DNA from: Paralithodes platypus
Lineage: Eukaryota > Arthropoda > Malacostraca > Decapoda > Lithodidae
Assembly (NCBI GenBank): GCA_032716605.1
Contig: CM064580.1
Location: 35,990,001-36,054,000, forward strand
Direction: 5' to 3'
Length of the DNA: 64,000 bases
Below the pieces are notes generated by a model. That model saw only the letters and a program-made list of their open reading frames with translations. It did no database searches and was not told the origin of the DNA. A program made the position numbers and the translations under genes. How positions within the stretch are numbered: position 1 is the stretch's first letter; the number at the start of each line of letters is the position of its first letter. Shown in pieces: positions 10,246-21,558 of this stretch.

Positions 10246-10914
10246 GAACCCAGCGTAAATTCGAACGCTTATATTAAGTAGGCCAAATTATATTTCTCAT
10301 TATACGGTAGGTTCTGTACGTACTATGAAGGTATCAAACACTAGAAGGCATATCGTAAACTTACTCTAAATGAGGCAAAGACACCATGCTTATAGTATGA
10401 ACTTAACATTTACTACCATTATCCTTTGTGTCTGCGTCTACTATATACCAATCTTTAACTTCATATTAAAGAAACATTAATACCAGAAAATCATTAATGT
10501 AACGAGTAAAATGAAAACAAAATAATAACGTATTTGCGCAAAAAAAGCACTTATTGGGCAGATAATGGCTTCAAAACAACCATTATGTAACAACAGACAA
10601 AAGAAGCAGGACTTACCCAGGCCTTTTGTCCAATTATTATGACCGGGAGTTCCCCGAGACCTGAGTAATATCATCTCAGGGGTAGCCTAGTCACTAAACA
10701 CAATCTCAGTCTCATCTTTGATAATACTAACACTAAACAAAAGCGCGAGTGAGCAGCTTTTAGGGGAATTTGCGATAGTTTACGACCCCCCTCCTCCTTA
10801 TCTGAACAAGGACATTGAGAAACTCTAGTCAGTGCAGCGTAGAGCAACACTGAGAAATAAATCATATCACGAAAGATTAATTAAATAAATGTTTTCACTT
10901 ACAGGTAGATAGAA
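10246..10914. other. AT-rich spacer, no gene seen
   Basis: Small frames only; none resembles a known protein. Confidence 0.45.
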
Positions 10915-11135
10915 GATATTTAAGGGCTTTGACAAAATTGATGTACAATCAATGTTCATATCAATAATAGTTCATCGATTCAGGGAAATTATATTAAATT
11001 AAAAACCAGGAGGGCGAATTTCGATGTCACAAAGCACTTTTTTACCTATAGTGTGGTCAACGAGTGGAACAAATTACCAAAGAAAGTGGCATAATGTAAT
11101 ACAATTGTCACATTCAAAAAGAGGCAAAACATAAT
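10915..11135 (+). pseudogene. LINE reverse-transcriptase C-terminal tail, fossil
   Basis: Reading with stops ignored gives IFKGFDKIDVQSMF, then FTYSVVNEWNKLPKKV and VTFKKR. This is the usual end of CR1/jockey-group ORF2 proteins, in which a conserved WN.LP..V motif is followed by a short FK helix. Several in-frame stops and small indels show it is old. The 5' part of the element is absent. It differs from the LINE at 32-35 kb, so it represents another lineage. Confidence 0.65.
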
Positions 11136-11848
11136 TTAGAGGAGATTGGAGTAATACATGTAAACAAATAAATAAATATATACTGGTACATATAAAATAT
11201 AAAAACATACACAAATATATATATATATAGGTTAATTTAAGAATTAGTAGTATACAATATTATTAATCTAAGTAACTCTCTCTCTCTCTCGTGTGTGAAT
11301 GACCAGTTTTTCTCGAGCCAATGTGGAGGTTTTCAAGGCTCCCTCTTAATCCCATTTATAGTGAGTATTTGGTAACTTTTGTTTTCTTTTATATAACATG
11401 CAGGCTGCATAATTATATTCTTGGCCAAAATAGACATATCCAATTAATATTTTGTTTAGTTTGCTTTACTAATGTTTTCTAGATATTTATTGACGTATGT
11501 AATATAGAAAACAATTCAATACATGATAACAGCAAGCCTGAAACTGGTAAATGTCAGATTACCTATTTATTTAAAGGCTGACATGCCGCTATGAAAACAA
11601 TTAAATATAGCCAGATTATCTCAATGACTTCCATATACCCTTTCTAATTTGAATAAAATCATTATTCTAAGTTCAGGAGTACTTTATAGAGAGGCCTTCC
11701 TTAGGGTTAAGCGCCCCATTAATTACTTCTTCCATTCACCTATTCATAGCCTCCGATAGTGCAGTTGGAATGAATGTACATGCTAAGATTGGTATGCAGG
11801 ATTTGAAACTGCATAATAAATCGTAGGCTTGTGCAGCATTCTTTAACT
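11136..11848. other. AT-rich spacer with short AT and CT runs
   Basis: (TA)n at about 11217-11230, (CT)n at 11277-11290, and a weak family C-like piece at 11600-11670 (ATAGCCAGATTATCTCAAT, then GACTTCCATATACCC). No gene is seen. Confidence 0.45.
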
Positions 11849-11924
11849 GTCTTCGTGGCGCAATGCATAAGTGTGTTGATTTTCGGTGTGAGCGTCCTGG
11901 GTTCGAATCCCTGGACTGCCACAT
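11849..11924 (+). mobile_element. tRNA-like SINE head or tRNA relic
   Basis: An A-box-like GTGGCGCAATGCATAAGTG and a perfect B box GGTTCGAATCC (11899-11909) lie about 45 bases apart, followed by ACTGCCACA. The acceptor ends do not pair (GTCTTCG against ACTGCCA) and the T stem is imperfect, so it is not a working tRNA gene. No clear SINE body was recognised downstream. Confidence 0.5.
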
Positions 11925-12186
11925 GTGTTTGTTAATTTCATTAATCGAGTTTAGGAGTAAAGTTAGTTGGTGGAGAGAACATAATAATAGGCAGAAATCA
12001 TAAAAGAAATACGTAATCGAATCTTGAAAGGGTATATATGGCTCTTGGTGTGTTCAGTCGTGGACATAAATGTATGTACAATATTTGGAGGAAGAACTGT
12101 GATAGACTGATGAACTATTATGATAACGTGGTTGACCTATATTAGTACGAACAATGTTTTTCACTAATCAATGGTCACAGTTTATC

Positions 12187-12546
12187 CGTAGGGGGACTTT
12201 GATTTCGCTGTTTTCATTTATTTATGTTATTCTTAGTTTCCTCGCTAGACTTCCATCAAGCTTAAACAACACTCCCTAGACCCCCCTTCAAGATAATTTT
12301 TTACATTTTTCGGTAGAAAATGTTCCCGGCCAAAGGCCGATTCCTCCTATACTACAGGCACGCTATCGATCGTCAGGAAAAAAATCGACACCTAAATGGC
12401 ACGAAAAATCTTAATATTGACAACGAAAAGGCGAGAAAGGTCTTAAAATAGCCAAACTAATGGGCCAAAAGTCTTAACATCTGAAAAATAAAGGGGCTAA
12501 ACATGAGGACGATTGGAGACCAGAAAACCGTCCCATCTCCCCTTAA
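12187..12546 (-). mobile_element. TTAA-flanked MITE, family B copy 2
   Basis: Inverted copy: it begins near CGTAGGGGGA, where the TTAA is lost, and ends CATCTCCCCTTAA. The core CATTTTTCGGTAGAAAATG, GGCCAAAGGCC and a worn CACGCTATCGATCGTCAGG are visible. CTAAACATGAGG near its right end is the mirror of family B's CCTCATGTTTAG. Confidence 0.75.
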
Positions 12547-12664
12547 AGTGGCGTTCAAAAATTGGTGTCTACTACTGTACTGTACATAAAGGTTTGCTAC
12601 AGTATAATGAGAGAGACAGCATGGCGGATAATGGAAGGTCACCGTAATTCTATCTACAAAGGGT

Positions 12665-13034
12665 TTAAGAGGGGAATGGGGTTTTTTTCTGGACCCCCTT
12701 CTCCGTCATGTTTAGCCTCATTAGTTTTGAGATTTTAAAACGTTCGACCTATCAGTGTTGGCGATTTCGACACCTTTAGCCTCATTTCGTTGTGAACTTT
12801 AAGACCTTTCCTGCCATTTAGGTTTCGTTTTCTTACTGGCGAGTGACAGCAAGCCATTAGTTTTAGGAGGAACAGGCCTTCGGCCGGAAAAATATTCTAC
12901 CGAAAATGTACAAATCTATCTTGAAGGTGGGTCTAAGGGGTGTTTTTTCAAGCTTGATGGAGGTATAGCGAAGAAACTTAAAACTAAATAAATAAATACA
13001 TAAATATACCCAAAACTATCCACTACCCAGTTAA
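12665..13034 (+). mobile_element. TTAA-flanked MITE, family B copy 3
   Basis: It starts TTAAGAGGGGAATGGGG and ends ACTACCCAGTTAA. Forward landmarks are CCGTCATGTTTAGCC, TACTGGCGAGTGACAGCAAGC and GCCTTCGGCC. It lies only about 120 bases from copy 2 and in opposite orientation. Confidence 0.75.
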
Positions 13035-13569
13035 TATCCATCTAGCATACCGTGCGTGCCTCTGACCCAGCTAGACTATGTCCTGCGGTCGGTGGTGGGG
13101 CCTTGGCTAGTTCAGTGTTAGGTTCAATTGGAGGTCAGGGTGTCAACAGTTGTGTTTTTAACTCCTATAGTACCATGTTATAATTTTGATCATATTATGA
13201 TTAACATTAAACGATTTCATGTAGCTTCAGAAGGACCCGAGGGAAGCAACAGATTAATCGAGATACTTTTTACTCTATATATTTCTATAAATCCTAACAA
13301 AACTGATAAAATGTCTAACGATAGCCAGAACAGTATAAACGTGGCTTCTCTACTGATAGGGTAAGGTGAATTTGCGTTGCGTGGAAAATATTATCATAGA
13401 TAAGTAATTGTAAGATGAAAATTCATCATCGAAAATATTATAGTACTGAGAATATAAAATACGAAGCATACCAATTATCTTAAGCGTACATTTATTTTCT
13501 TTTAGTTAACAGAAATATGATGGGTGGCGAATGTCGGCCGTGTTAAAGCGGTGTAAAATTATAGACTCT
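13035..13569. other. spacer, no gene seen
   Basis: The 78-codon frame at 13128-13364 has no recognisable motif and no supporting neighbours; I do not call it a gene. Confidence 0.4.
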
Positions 13570-13952
13570 TTAAGAGGGGTCACCGGCTGTTTTTATCTGT
13601 CTCTCCTTTTCTCTCTTTCCCTGGCTTGTATCCATTCGGCCCCATTTAGCCAACTATTTTAAGACGTTTATCCCCATCCAGGTGTCGATTTCTTCCTGGC
13701 GAGCAATAGCGAGTCAGTATTGTATGGAGAAATCCGGCTTCGCCGGAGACATTTTTCTATCGAAAAATGTACAAGTTTAGCTTGCTGTCAAAACAAAAAT
13801 ATATATATGCTGGCTCGCTAAAGCTCTCCAGGAAAATATTGACACCTGGATGAGGGTAAACGTCTTAAAACAGTAGGCTGAATGGGGCCGAATGGATACA
13901 AGCCAAAGAAAAAGGGAGAGAAAGAGAAAAAAAGCGAGGTGGGTTCTCTTAA
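13570..13952 (+). mobile_element. TTAA-flanked MITE, family A copy 3
   Basis: TTAAGAGGGGTCACCGGC at the left and GAGGTGGGTTCTCTTAA at the right, with perfect TTAA on both sides. The hairpins CCGGCTTCGCCGG and ACATTTTTCTATCGAAAAAT are intact. Confidence 0.88.
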
Positions 13953-14490
13953 GTATTATCATGTTCGACATACCCCAACATACTGCCAGGTTTAAAGTGG
14001 AATATTTCTGAGGCTGAAGCAAAAAGTTATTCGCTTCAGGTTTAATAGCGTACCATGCCCGAATTCTGAAACCGACAAACCATTTATGAAGTATTTAAAT
14101 ACACAAATGTTGATATATCAAATTAGTGTTTTCCACGTTAGTTTTACAAGCTAAAATAATTAAAAGCAACACGATGGTGAATAAATTCAACCAATTGTTA
14201 AATAAAGCTAATGCAAATAGAAGGAAAAATTATCATATGGTAAATCAAAAATTGCTACAAATAATGTTTGACTTGGGCAAATCTATTATGTTCGGAATCG
14301 GGTGTACAATAAGTATAACTGTATTAACAAATTAACATTATTAGACACGACTTATTTATGAAATCAATAAAACTTGGACAATAATTAAATACCAGTTATA
14401 AAAAGCAGCAAGAGAAACCCGAAATAATAAATGGTTCAATAAACTCATCAGAGTAGTCTAAAAATTAATACCAGCCATTACCACTAATCG
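13953..14490. other. AT-rich spacer, no gene seen
   Basis: The frame at 14126-14335 is AT-driven and without motif. Confidence 0.4.
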
Positions 14491-14511
14491 CTTACTGTGG
14501 GGCAAATTCTA

Positions 14512-14884
14512 TCAAGGGGGAGGTAGTCGCTTGTTATGGATCCCCTTCTTCATCATACTTATCCCCAATAGTTTTGAGATTTTAAGACGTTTGCCCCATT
14601 GGTTTGTCGATTTTATGACCTTTCGGTCCGTTTATTTGTCAATATTAGGACCATTCGTGCCCTTAAGGTGTCGATTTTTATTTCTTGGCGAGCGAGAGCG
14701 AGCCTGTAATTGTGGAGGAACGTCTTCGGCCGTGATATTTTTCTACCGAAAAATTTACACATTATTGTCGTAGGGGAATCTAATGGATGTTTTTTTAAAG
14801 TTTGATGGAGGTCTAGGGAGGAAACTAAACAAATAAATGAATATATAAATAAATAGACCCAAAAAACAACCACTGTCCCCTTAC
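14512..14884 (+). mobile_element. TTAA-flanked MITE, family B copy 4, with longer flanking direct repeats
   Basis: It begins TCAAGGGGGAGGTAGTCGC and ends CACTGTCCCCTTAC, both flanks one base from TTAA. The core CTTGGCGAGCGAGAGCGAGC and ATTTTTCTACCGAAAAAT is present. The sequence CTTACTGTGGGGC(A/G)AAT just before the element (14491) recurs at its right end (14880), a direct repeat of about 25 bases with a few mismatches. Confidence 0.75.
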
Positions 14885-14996
14885 TGTGGGGCGAATACTA
14901 CCAAGCGGTTTATATATCATGTAGGTAGACTTTCTCCCAGACCAAGGTACAGTCAGGAGCCATAATACCCGCACACCCATTGGAAGCTTGGAATCT

Positions 14997-15386
14997 TTAA
15001 CCGTCACCGGCTTTTTTTTATCCTTCTCCTCCTCTCTCTCTTTCTCTGGCTTGTATCCATTCGGCCCCATTCAGCCAACTGTTTGAAGACGTTTATCCCC
15101 ATTCAGGTGTCGATTTCTTCCTGGCGAGCGATAGCGAGCGAGCATTGTACAGTATGGAGAAATCCGGCTTTGCCGGAGACATTTTTCTATCGAAAAATGT
15201 ACAAATTTAGCTTGCTGTAAAAAAAAAATATATATATACAGTATATGATGGCTCGCTACCACTCGCCAGGAAAATTACACCTGGATGGGGGTAAACGTCT
15301 TAAAGCAATAGGCTGAATGGGGCCGAATGGATACAACTCAGAGAGAGAGTGCGGAAGAGAGACACAAACGAGGTGGACCCCCTTAA
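14997..15386 (+). mobile_element. TTAA-flanked MITE, family A copy 4
   Basis: TTAACCGTCACCGGC at the left, with the usual G run lost, and GAGGTGGACCCCCTTAA at the right. Core modules are intact. Its outer flanks are mutually inverted: ACAGTCAGGAGCCATAATAC at 14951 mirrors TATTATGGCTCGTGACTGT at about 15470. Confidence 0.85.
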
Positions 15387-16466
15387 AGCCAAGTTGTGAA
15401 GCCTCTGGGATATAACAGAGCATTGGATTGTCTCGCTTGGGTCCGATACAGACTCAAATGGGTGTGAGGTATTATGGCTCGTGACTGTACCTCAAGCTAA
15501 GTACAGTAAAGGCAAAGTTACAAGATCCATTTTTCCAGCATTATTTCTCAGTATCTGTGGTCTGGAAACTTTTGATTTGTTAGGCTTTATAAGACAGAAT
15601 TCAAATTCTACTTCCAGTCTAGTCGTCCATACCATTGTAAAATAGGCAATGTATATACTATATCAATGTAATATAGTCACATAAGAAAAGTCGATCGAAA
15701 GTCGCCGGAAAAAGTTTAAAGGGTGTGATAAAACCAGACCTTCCGAGTCCTTGCTGCTTAATTGACCAATCCGCTTTCCTCACGAACTACCCAGATGTAT
15801 CATCAAACCCCTTTGATTTCTTAAAATTGTGCCTATCTCTTAATATTTTCCTCTATATTCTCTCTTCTAACGGTTTGATTTCTAGTAACGTTTTTCTGGT
15901 GTAACTTTCTATTTCTTATTATATTAAGTGAATCCTTCCTCAATGAAATTTCCTTTCTGATTACTCATTATTCTCTAAATAACTCTTGGTTAGTCTTAAT
16001 TGTTCCAGGCCTTGCTCGCAATTACGATAACTACTAGCTTTCAATCGAGTAGTTTCTAGCTTTTTAAAACTGTTTACCTTTCTGAAAAACTTGCTGAACA
16101 TTATTTTACTTCGGATAAATGTTTGCCATCTGCGTTCACGACAAATGACTTATGATAATTACTGGTTCAGATAACTGGCTCTCATCTGATAATTTTTATC
16201 ACAACTTAATCGTTAAGCATAGATATTTCAAAGAACATACACATGTTGAAGAACAATCAATTGTAGACACTGTATACACATCCACAATTTTAACACAAAA
16301 ATACTCTTAAGCACACTGTTTTACGGAAGCATATGGCTAAGCATATTTCGAGTACAGTATTTTAACACACCGAGAACGGTACTTAAGACTAACATAATTT
16401 ATGTTAAAGGTATTACATATTTTCGGCAACCTTCTAGTATATCTAAACTATGTTATTTCTCTTAAA
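15387..16466. other. AT-rich spacer, no gene seen
   Basis: Beyond the inverted flank at 15455-15500 described with the preceding MITE, nothing recognisable. Confidence 0.45.
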
Positions 16467-16520
16467 AAAAACCACAAAAAAAACAAAAAAACAAAAAAAA
16501 ACTCACACACACACACACTT
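16467..16520. repeat. A-rich tract followed by (AC)n
   Basis: A runs interrupted by single C, then CACACACACACAC. Simple sequence. Confidence 0.8.
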
Positions 16521-16868
16521 GTTCCGAAGAGCAATCACTAAATATTAGTACATACTATATTAGCAGTTTTAAACATTAATCTACTCTTGACCACCCAGAA
16601 AATAAACAAAGCACACCGAGGCACCACATAAACCCCTAGCACCACTTAGCCAGCCATTACACTAGCCTGCATTCAGCTGTAACTGTCTTCTACCAGCACG
16701 ATTAGGATTTATATGGGAGCTGGTCCATATAAGATGTAAGGGCGGCTACTATGGACACTTCGCTAACTCACCTCCTCGCGTCCTAGTACTAAAACACAAG
16801 GCAAAATCTAAGTCAAACGTAACTAACATAACATAGTTCAACATGTCATAACCTGTACATAAGGTTTG

Positions 16869-16973
16869 GTCCATATTCACTGTATACAAATATTAAGGAC
16901 TGTTCGAGAACTTAAATACCCACTATTAAAGTTCTCGTATAGTCCTTAATATTTGTGTACGGTGAATATGGAC
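16869..16973. repeat. long hairpin with 45-bp stem
   Basis: GTCCATATTCACTGTATACA opens the left arm and TGTACGGTGAATATGGAC closes the right arm; CAAATATTAAGGACT pairs with AGTCCTTAATATTTG, and GAGAACTT with AAGTTCTC. Only about 12 bases form the loop. It may be a short foldback transposon remnant or a small-RNA precursor; sequence alone does not decide. Confidence 0.85.
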
Positions 16974-18093
16974 GAAAGGATAAATGAATCGTTGAGGTGG
17001 TCCTATTTCATAGCGATCTTCGATTATTGTTATTATTACTAGGTCTGTGACTCATGTGGATATAGGAGCAACTGAATATTATATCGTAACCTAATTTTAT
17101 CTGAAGAATCTTTAGGAGTTTGCTTTTTTCATTGAAGTGATCATGTAGCGAAATGTCTTGGTAGCTTAACGTTTGGCTGCTGAGTTACTTGGGAGGGTTT
17201 TGTTGCAATAAACCAAGTACCACTTACCCAGGAGTGAAGCGTGAAATTACAGTTTCATGGCTGTAGTAAGACGTGTACCTACAGCATGTATTAATATGTG
17301 TATGTAAAAGTAAATGTATATTTCATTATATCTCTCTCCACCTGCTTTCTCCTCACAAAACCTCACTACTAGAGCTTCATCCTAATATGAATGAAATTAT
17401 CAGACAGTCGATAGCATAGTGCCAACCAAGAGATTATTCTTTCAAGACTGAGTTAAACGCAAAAGGTAATACAGGAAAATGTGCATGAAGTTGCATTTTA
17501 TTTGCAATATAATCACTTCCAGGGGCACCATTGGAACTATGTAGAAAAACTTTTAACTTTGAATATACTAAATAAATAAAAAAATAAAAAATAAACTTAA
17601 AACCAAGGGACGAATTTTGAGACTGAACATGAAAATTAGCTCAGTTGCCAACCTGGTCGATAGGATAGAATACTTGTATTGGGTGTGAGAAGGTTGATGA
17701 AGCTATGTTTTGTTTTGTTCTCTGACTTCAATAGATAATTTCTGTGCTGGTTAAAACAATTATGGTATCTAGAATAGTGTGAAAACAATAGGCTATCCGG
17801 TTTAAAAGGTCAAGTTGATATTGTTGGACGACACCCAGAAAGCTCTGTGTGTCCAGATTGTTTGACTAACGTACACTCTGATACCATAGTCACTAGCCCA
17901 CTCATAATATGTTGTGGGCCTCCTATGTTTTTCTTTATGCTATTATAACTATCTGGATTGATTTTTTAATAGAACTTGCTTTGCAATAAACAGTATACAC
18001 ATTTTTGTAATTGATTTATATAAAATTATATTCATAAATTCATTTCCAGAGATATACTTCCATAATTAGAAACAGGTGAAGTCCACGAATTTG
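16974..18093. other. AT-rich spacer, no gene seen
   Basis: At 17870-17920 there is a piece (CTAGCCCACTCATAATATG) that is the mirror of the LINE-like piece starting at 18094. Otherwise featureless. Confidence 0.45.
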
Positions 18094-18215
18094 TATGAGT
18101 GGGCTAGAGACTTTGGCATCCGAGTGTACCTTGAATTTGGCTTTCTATCACTCTTTCAACTTTGGGTAGGACAGTTGTTACAGACAGTCTTGCATTTTGT
18201 TTCCTTCGTAAACAT
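18094..18215 (+). mobile_element. LINE 3' end fragment
   Basis: CTTTCTATCACTCTTTCAAC, then a TGGGTAGGACAG stretch and CATTTTGTTTCC parallel the 3' untranslated region of the LINE at 35199-35280 (CTGTCACTCTTTCAAC, GGGGGAGGCACTCG, GCCTTTTGCCTCCC). It is diverged and lacks coding sequence. Confidence 0.6.
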
Positions 18216-18635
18216 AAATAGAAAATTAATAAATTATGGACGTTATTATTACACGTTGTTTATGTATATAAATATAATTGCGCATATTATAAGTGCTTAC
18301 ATGAGAGTAAGGCACTATCATTGAAAAACTTTAAATGGAATTGACATTGCAATCATTACACAAGTGAAGATTGTGTGTACATTATAGAATTACCGTTACA
18401 TAATTGGCATAAATGTCAAGTGAAATTCAACGTTTTGCTTCATCTACGTGTTCAATCGCCTGCGGTGATTGGTGATACAAATTGTATTGAATCATTCTGA
18501 TACGTTGGTGAAATATTGTTGAAACATTCCCTTTTAACCCATTTCCAAATCAGTGTTGTCTGTGATTCACTGTTCACTGTATCAGGTGTATATAGTTGTG
18601 TACCAGTTACTTGTGTAGGTGATTGTACCTAATTA
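18216..18635. other. AT-rich spacer, no gene seen
   Basis: Nothing recognisable. Confidence 0.45.
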
Positions 18636-18785
18636 AGTAACACCCCGTTCTTAACATTAATCATCAATTACAAACCCCAATGCACTTGAATAATCTAATG
18701 AAACAATATGGTCCTCCCGAGATTCGAACTCGGGACACCACACCCATAACATAAGCATCTAAACCATCACACCACCAACACAGTT
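18636..18785 (-). mobile_element. tRNA-headed SINE, copy 1 of a two-copy family
   Basis: On the minus strand the head shows GTTGGTGGTGTGATGGTTTA (A-box region) and GAGTTCGAATCTCGGG (B box with a well-paired T arm). The body then contains TTCAAGTGCATTGGGG and ends GAACGGGGTGTTAC. A homologous copy lies at 37945-38095 in the same orientation, aligned along its whole length. Confidence 0.8.
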
Positions 18786-19117
18786 AAAGGTTGAATACAC
18801 GATCGCGATTAATATCCATTTTCGAATTTTGGATATCAATCTAATCATGTACTCGACCCAACTGCAGTATGGAAAGCGTAATGTTTTAGTGAGTGGAAAA
18901 AACAATGAATGGTAATTATAGAAAATGTATATGCCTCTAAAGGCAGTAGCATGTTCCTCAAAAGACAGCAATATGTAGGAGATAATATTAGTCTTAATTG
19001 GGCACAATATACAGAAGTGTCATTGATTGATAACTGTTACAATTTATTGCAGGCATGGGGTACTGGTAGGCATTCTTAAGTCGTTGTCACTTCTTATATA
19101 TACTTATTTGCGCACTT
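18786..19117. other. AT-rich spacer, no gene seen
   Basis: Nothing recognisable. Confidence 0.4.
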
Positions 19118-19368
19118 TATGGGGGATTCTTATATATATATGTATTTACTTATTTATTTATTATTATTTTTTATAGTGTCCTCCCTAAACCTCCATCAAT
19201 ATTATATAAATACACCCAAGACCCCCTTTCCAGATACATTTTTGAATTTCTCGGTAGTAAAATGGCTCGGCCGCAGGCCAGTTCTCCCTAAATTGCAGGC
19301 TCGTTATGGCTCGCCTCGAAATAATCGAGACCTACATGACACGAAAGGTCTTAAAATCGCAGGTCCAT
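19118..19368 (-). mobile_element. MITE family B copy 5, partial
   Basis: Inverted copy with CTCCCTAAACCTCCATCAA, TTTCTCGGTAGTAAAATGG and CAGGCTCGTTATGGCTCGCC, then CACGAAAGGTCTTAAAATCG. The right terminal part is missing. Confidence 0.7.
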
Positions 19369-20219
19369 GAAGTTGCAAACCGTCATTGGACACAAGTGTA
19401 CATATTTCTTTCGGTTTATAATTATGCAATAGGCAGGTAACTCTGTGTAGACACGACCTACCAGGCATTAATAGTTTAGTGAAACAAGTGTCTAAGTGTT
19501 CTACAGCTTTTGTTTCTGCTTTCTTCTGTGGGTTTTAACCCTTTCAAACAGATCACGACTTTATATATATATAACTCTAGCTTCACCAAGACAATTTTAA
19601 TCAGCTTAGGACAAACCTCTAAAATCCAACTAACCAAAGTTTTGATCATCATCTGAGGTAAAAAATATACAATTGAGAAAGGCGTTACCTGATTGACACA
19701 ATGAAGCCTTCAGTATGCAACAATAATAAGCTTAAATGCGAATTATCCATGTGAATCATGATACTAAATTAGTATTTGATGTGCACAGATAAGTGTGCAC
19801 AAAAAGCTAACGATGCAGAACAAATGTATGCATGAATTTTCAATTGTGATACGATGGCATCTGACAAGAAGATATTCCACACGAACCACTATTCAGATAC
19901 GATAAGAACAAAATCTTATGATGCCATAGTTGTACAAAATTATACTTTTGATATCAACAGGCAAAATAACTAATCCATTTAATTTTATTTATTACATGAA
20001 AATATATAAATTAGTGAGTATTAACAATTGTATAGCCGAAAACCTGACCATGCAGCAAAATACGCTTACCAACACTTAGCCCATTCAATACGATTATTAT
20101 TATGGATATATTCGACCTAATATTCAATTATTTAAATAAATTAGGGAAGGCCCTCCAACTACCCACAGATCTTCCCAAGCTGAAGGAAGTCATCTAATAT
20201 TAATTAAACCAAAATCATA
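19369..20219. other. AT-rich spacer
   Basis: A worn family C fragment is at 19545-19640 (TTTTAACCCTTTCAAACAG, AATCAGCTTAGGACAAACC). No gene is seen. Confidence 0.4.
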
Positions 20220-20399
20220 TTAACCTTTTGAGTACCGTACCAGCGACGTGTGTATTATTAACCTTTTGAGTACCGTACCAGCGACGTGTGTATTATTAAC
20301 CTTTTGAGTACCGTACCAGCGACGTGTGTATTATTTTATTCTAGCTATATTTAGACAAAATTATGCAGCTTAGGACGTCGCTGGTACTGAACGGGTTAA
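20220..20399. mobile_element. family C element with triplicated 38-bp end
   Basis: The left terminus TTAACCTTTTGAGTACCGTA is repeated at 20220, 20258 and 20296, exactly 38 bases apart and identical. A shortened inner part follows and then the right terminus GTCGCTGGTACTGAACGGG with TTAA at 20396. Confidence 0.85.
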
Positions 20400-20511
20400 C
20401 ACCATTGTACAGGAAAAGTTAAGGACAGTAAGAAATTAATATGCCATGTCATGAAAGTCAAAGGCCACCACAGCCGCAGCGCTATTAATATGAATAACAC
20501 ACAGGCACGTA

Positions 20512-20865
20512 TTAAGGGGGATGGTTAACTTTTTGGGCGATTTTTGCAATAACTCATATTTTTTTGTAGTTTCCTCCCTAGACCTCTATCAAATTAAAAA
20601 AAAAACATCCATTAGCTTCCCCTTCTAGATTAATTTTTAAATTTTTCGGTAGAAAAAATTTCCTGGCCGAAGGCCGGTTCTTCCAACATTACAGGCTCAC
20701 TATCGTTCGCCAGGGAAAAAATTGACACCTAAATAGCACGAAAGGTCTAAATATTGACGAAGAAATGGGGCGAAAGGTCTTAAAATCGACTAACTAATAG
20801 GGCAAACACCTTAACATCTGAAAACTAATGGGGCTAAACATGAGGGAGAAAGTGGTCCAGAAAAC
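20512..20865 (-). mobile_element. MITE family B copy 6
   Basis: It starts TTAAGGGGGATGGTTAAC. CTCCCTAGACCTCTATCAA, ATTTTTCGGTAGAAAAAAT, GGCCGAAGGCCGG, GGCTCACTATCGTTCGCC and GGGGCTAAACATGAGGG follow in order. The right terminus is lost. Confidence 0.78.
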
Positions 20866-21115
20866 CGGCAATCCAGTCGTGCTCAGAGTGGTTCTGGCGG
20901 AAACAAGCCGGTTTTTGGCCAGTTCCTTGTATCTTAGGGTGGAAATTACTTGGTTTTTGCGTATACAATTTGTTGCGGTTAACTCTTTCAGTGCGATGGT
21001 GTATTTGTTGTGTTGGCTAGTATTGGACGACTTTACTGAGCTTGGGAAAGATCTCTTATAGTTCAGGGTTGACAAAAATACTTTAGTTAACTTTTTATCT
21101 GTTTTACTATTAGCA

Positions 21116-21558
21116 GTGAGAGGATTGCATGAGAGTGTGTTGGTGCCGACATTGATGTATGGATGGGAAACTCTGGTATGGCATAAAGACAAAAAGTTAC
21201 GAGTAAGAGCAGTTGAAATGCAATTACTAAGAAATGTTTGTGGAGTTCGAAGAATAGACAGAAGTAATAAATGTGAACTAAAGGAAGGCTTGTGGAGTTA
21301 AGAAGTCGGTGGATCAAAAGGTTGAAGAAAGTGTTCTCAGATGGTATGGTCACATGACAAAAATGCTTGAAGAAAGAATAGTTAAAAGGATCTATGTCAG
21401 TGTAGTGGAAGGAAGAAGAAGGCGTGGAAAGCCGAGAAGAAGATGGAATGATATGGTATCAGAATGTGTGTCAAAGCGTGAAACAGGGAATGGTTGAAGC
21501 AAAACAATTAGCAAATGACAGGAATGAACGGAGGAAGTTTGTTAGAGAGAGTACATGA
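21116..21558 (+). pseudogene. non-LTR reverse-transcriptase C-terminal tail, three frames
   Basis: The first frame carries VPTLMYGWETLVW, LRVRAVEMQLLRNVCG and VRRIDRSNK. After a shift near 21285, the second carries KVEESVLRWYGHM, RIVKRIYVSVVEG and GKPRRRWNDMV. After another shift near 21480, the third carries VEAKQLANDRNERRKFVRE before a stop at 21556. These are the conserved blocks at the end of many invertebrate LINE ORF2 proteins, downstream of the RT domain. The RT palm itself is absent, as expected for a 5'-truncated insertion. Confidence 0.8.

Noticed and set aside
11849..11924. Functional tRNA gene
   Set aside because: A and B boxes are present, but the acceptor stem does not pair and the T stem is imperfect.
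13128..13364. 78-codon frame as a small gene
   Set aside because: No motif, no neighbours, and the length is expected by chance in this sequence.
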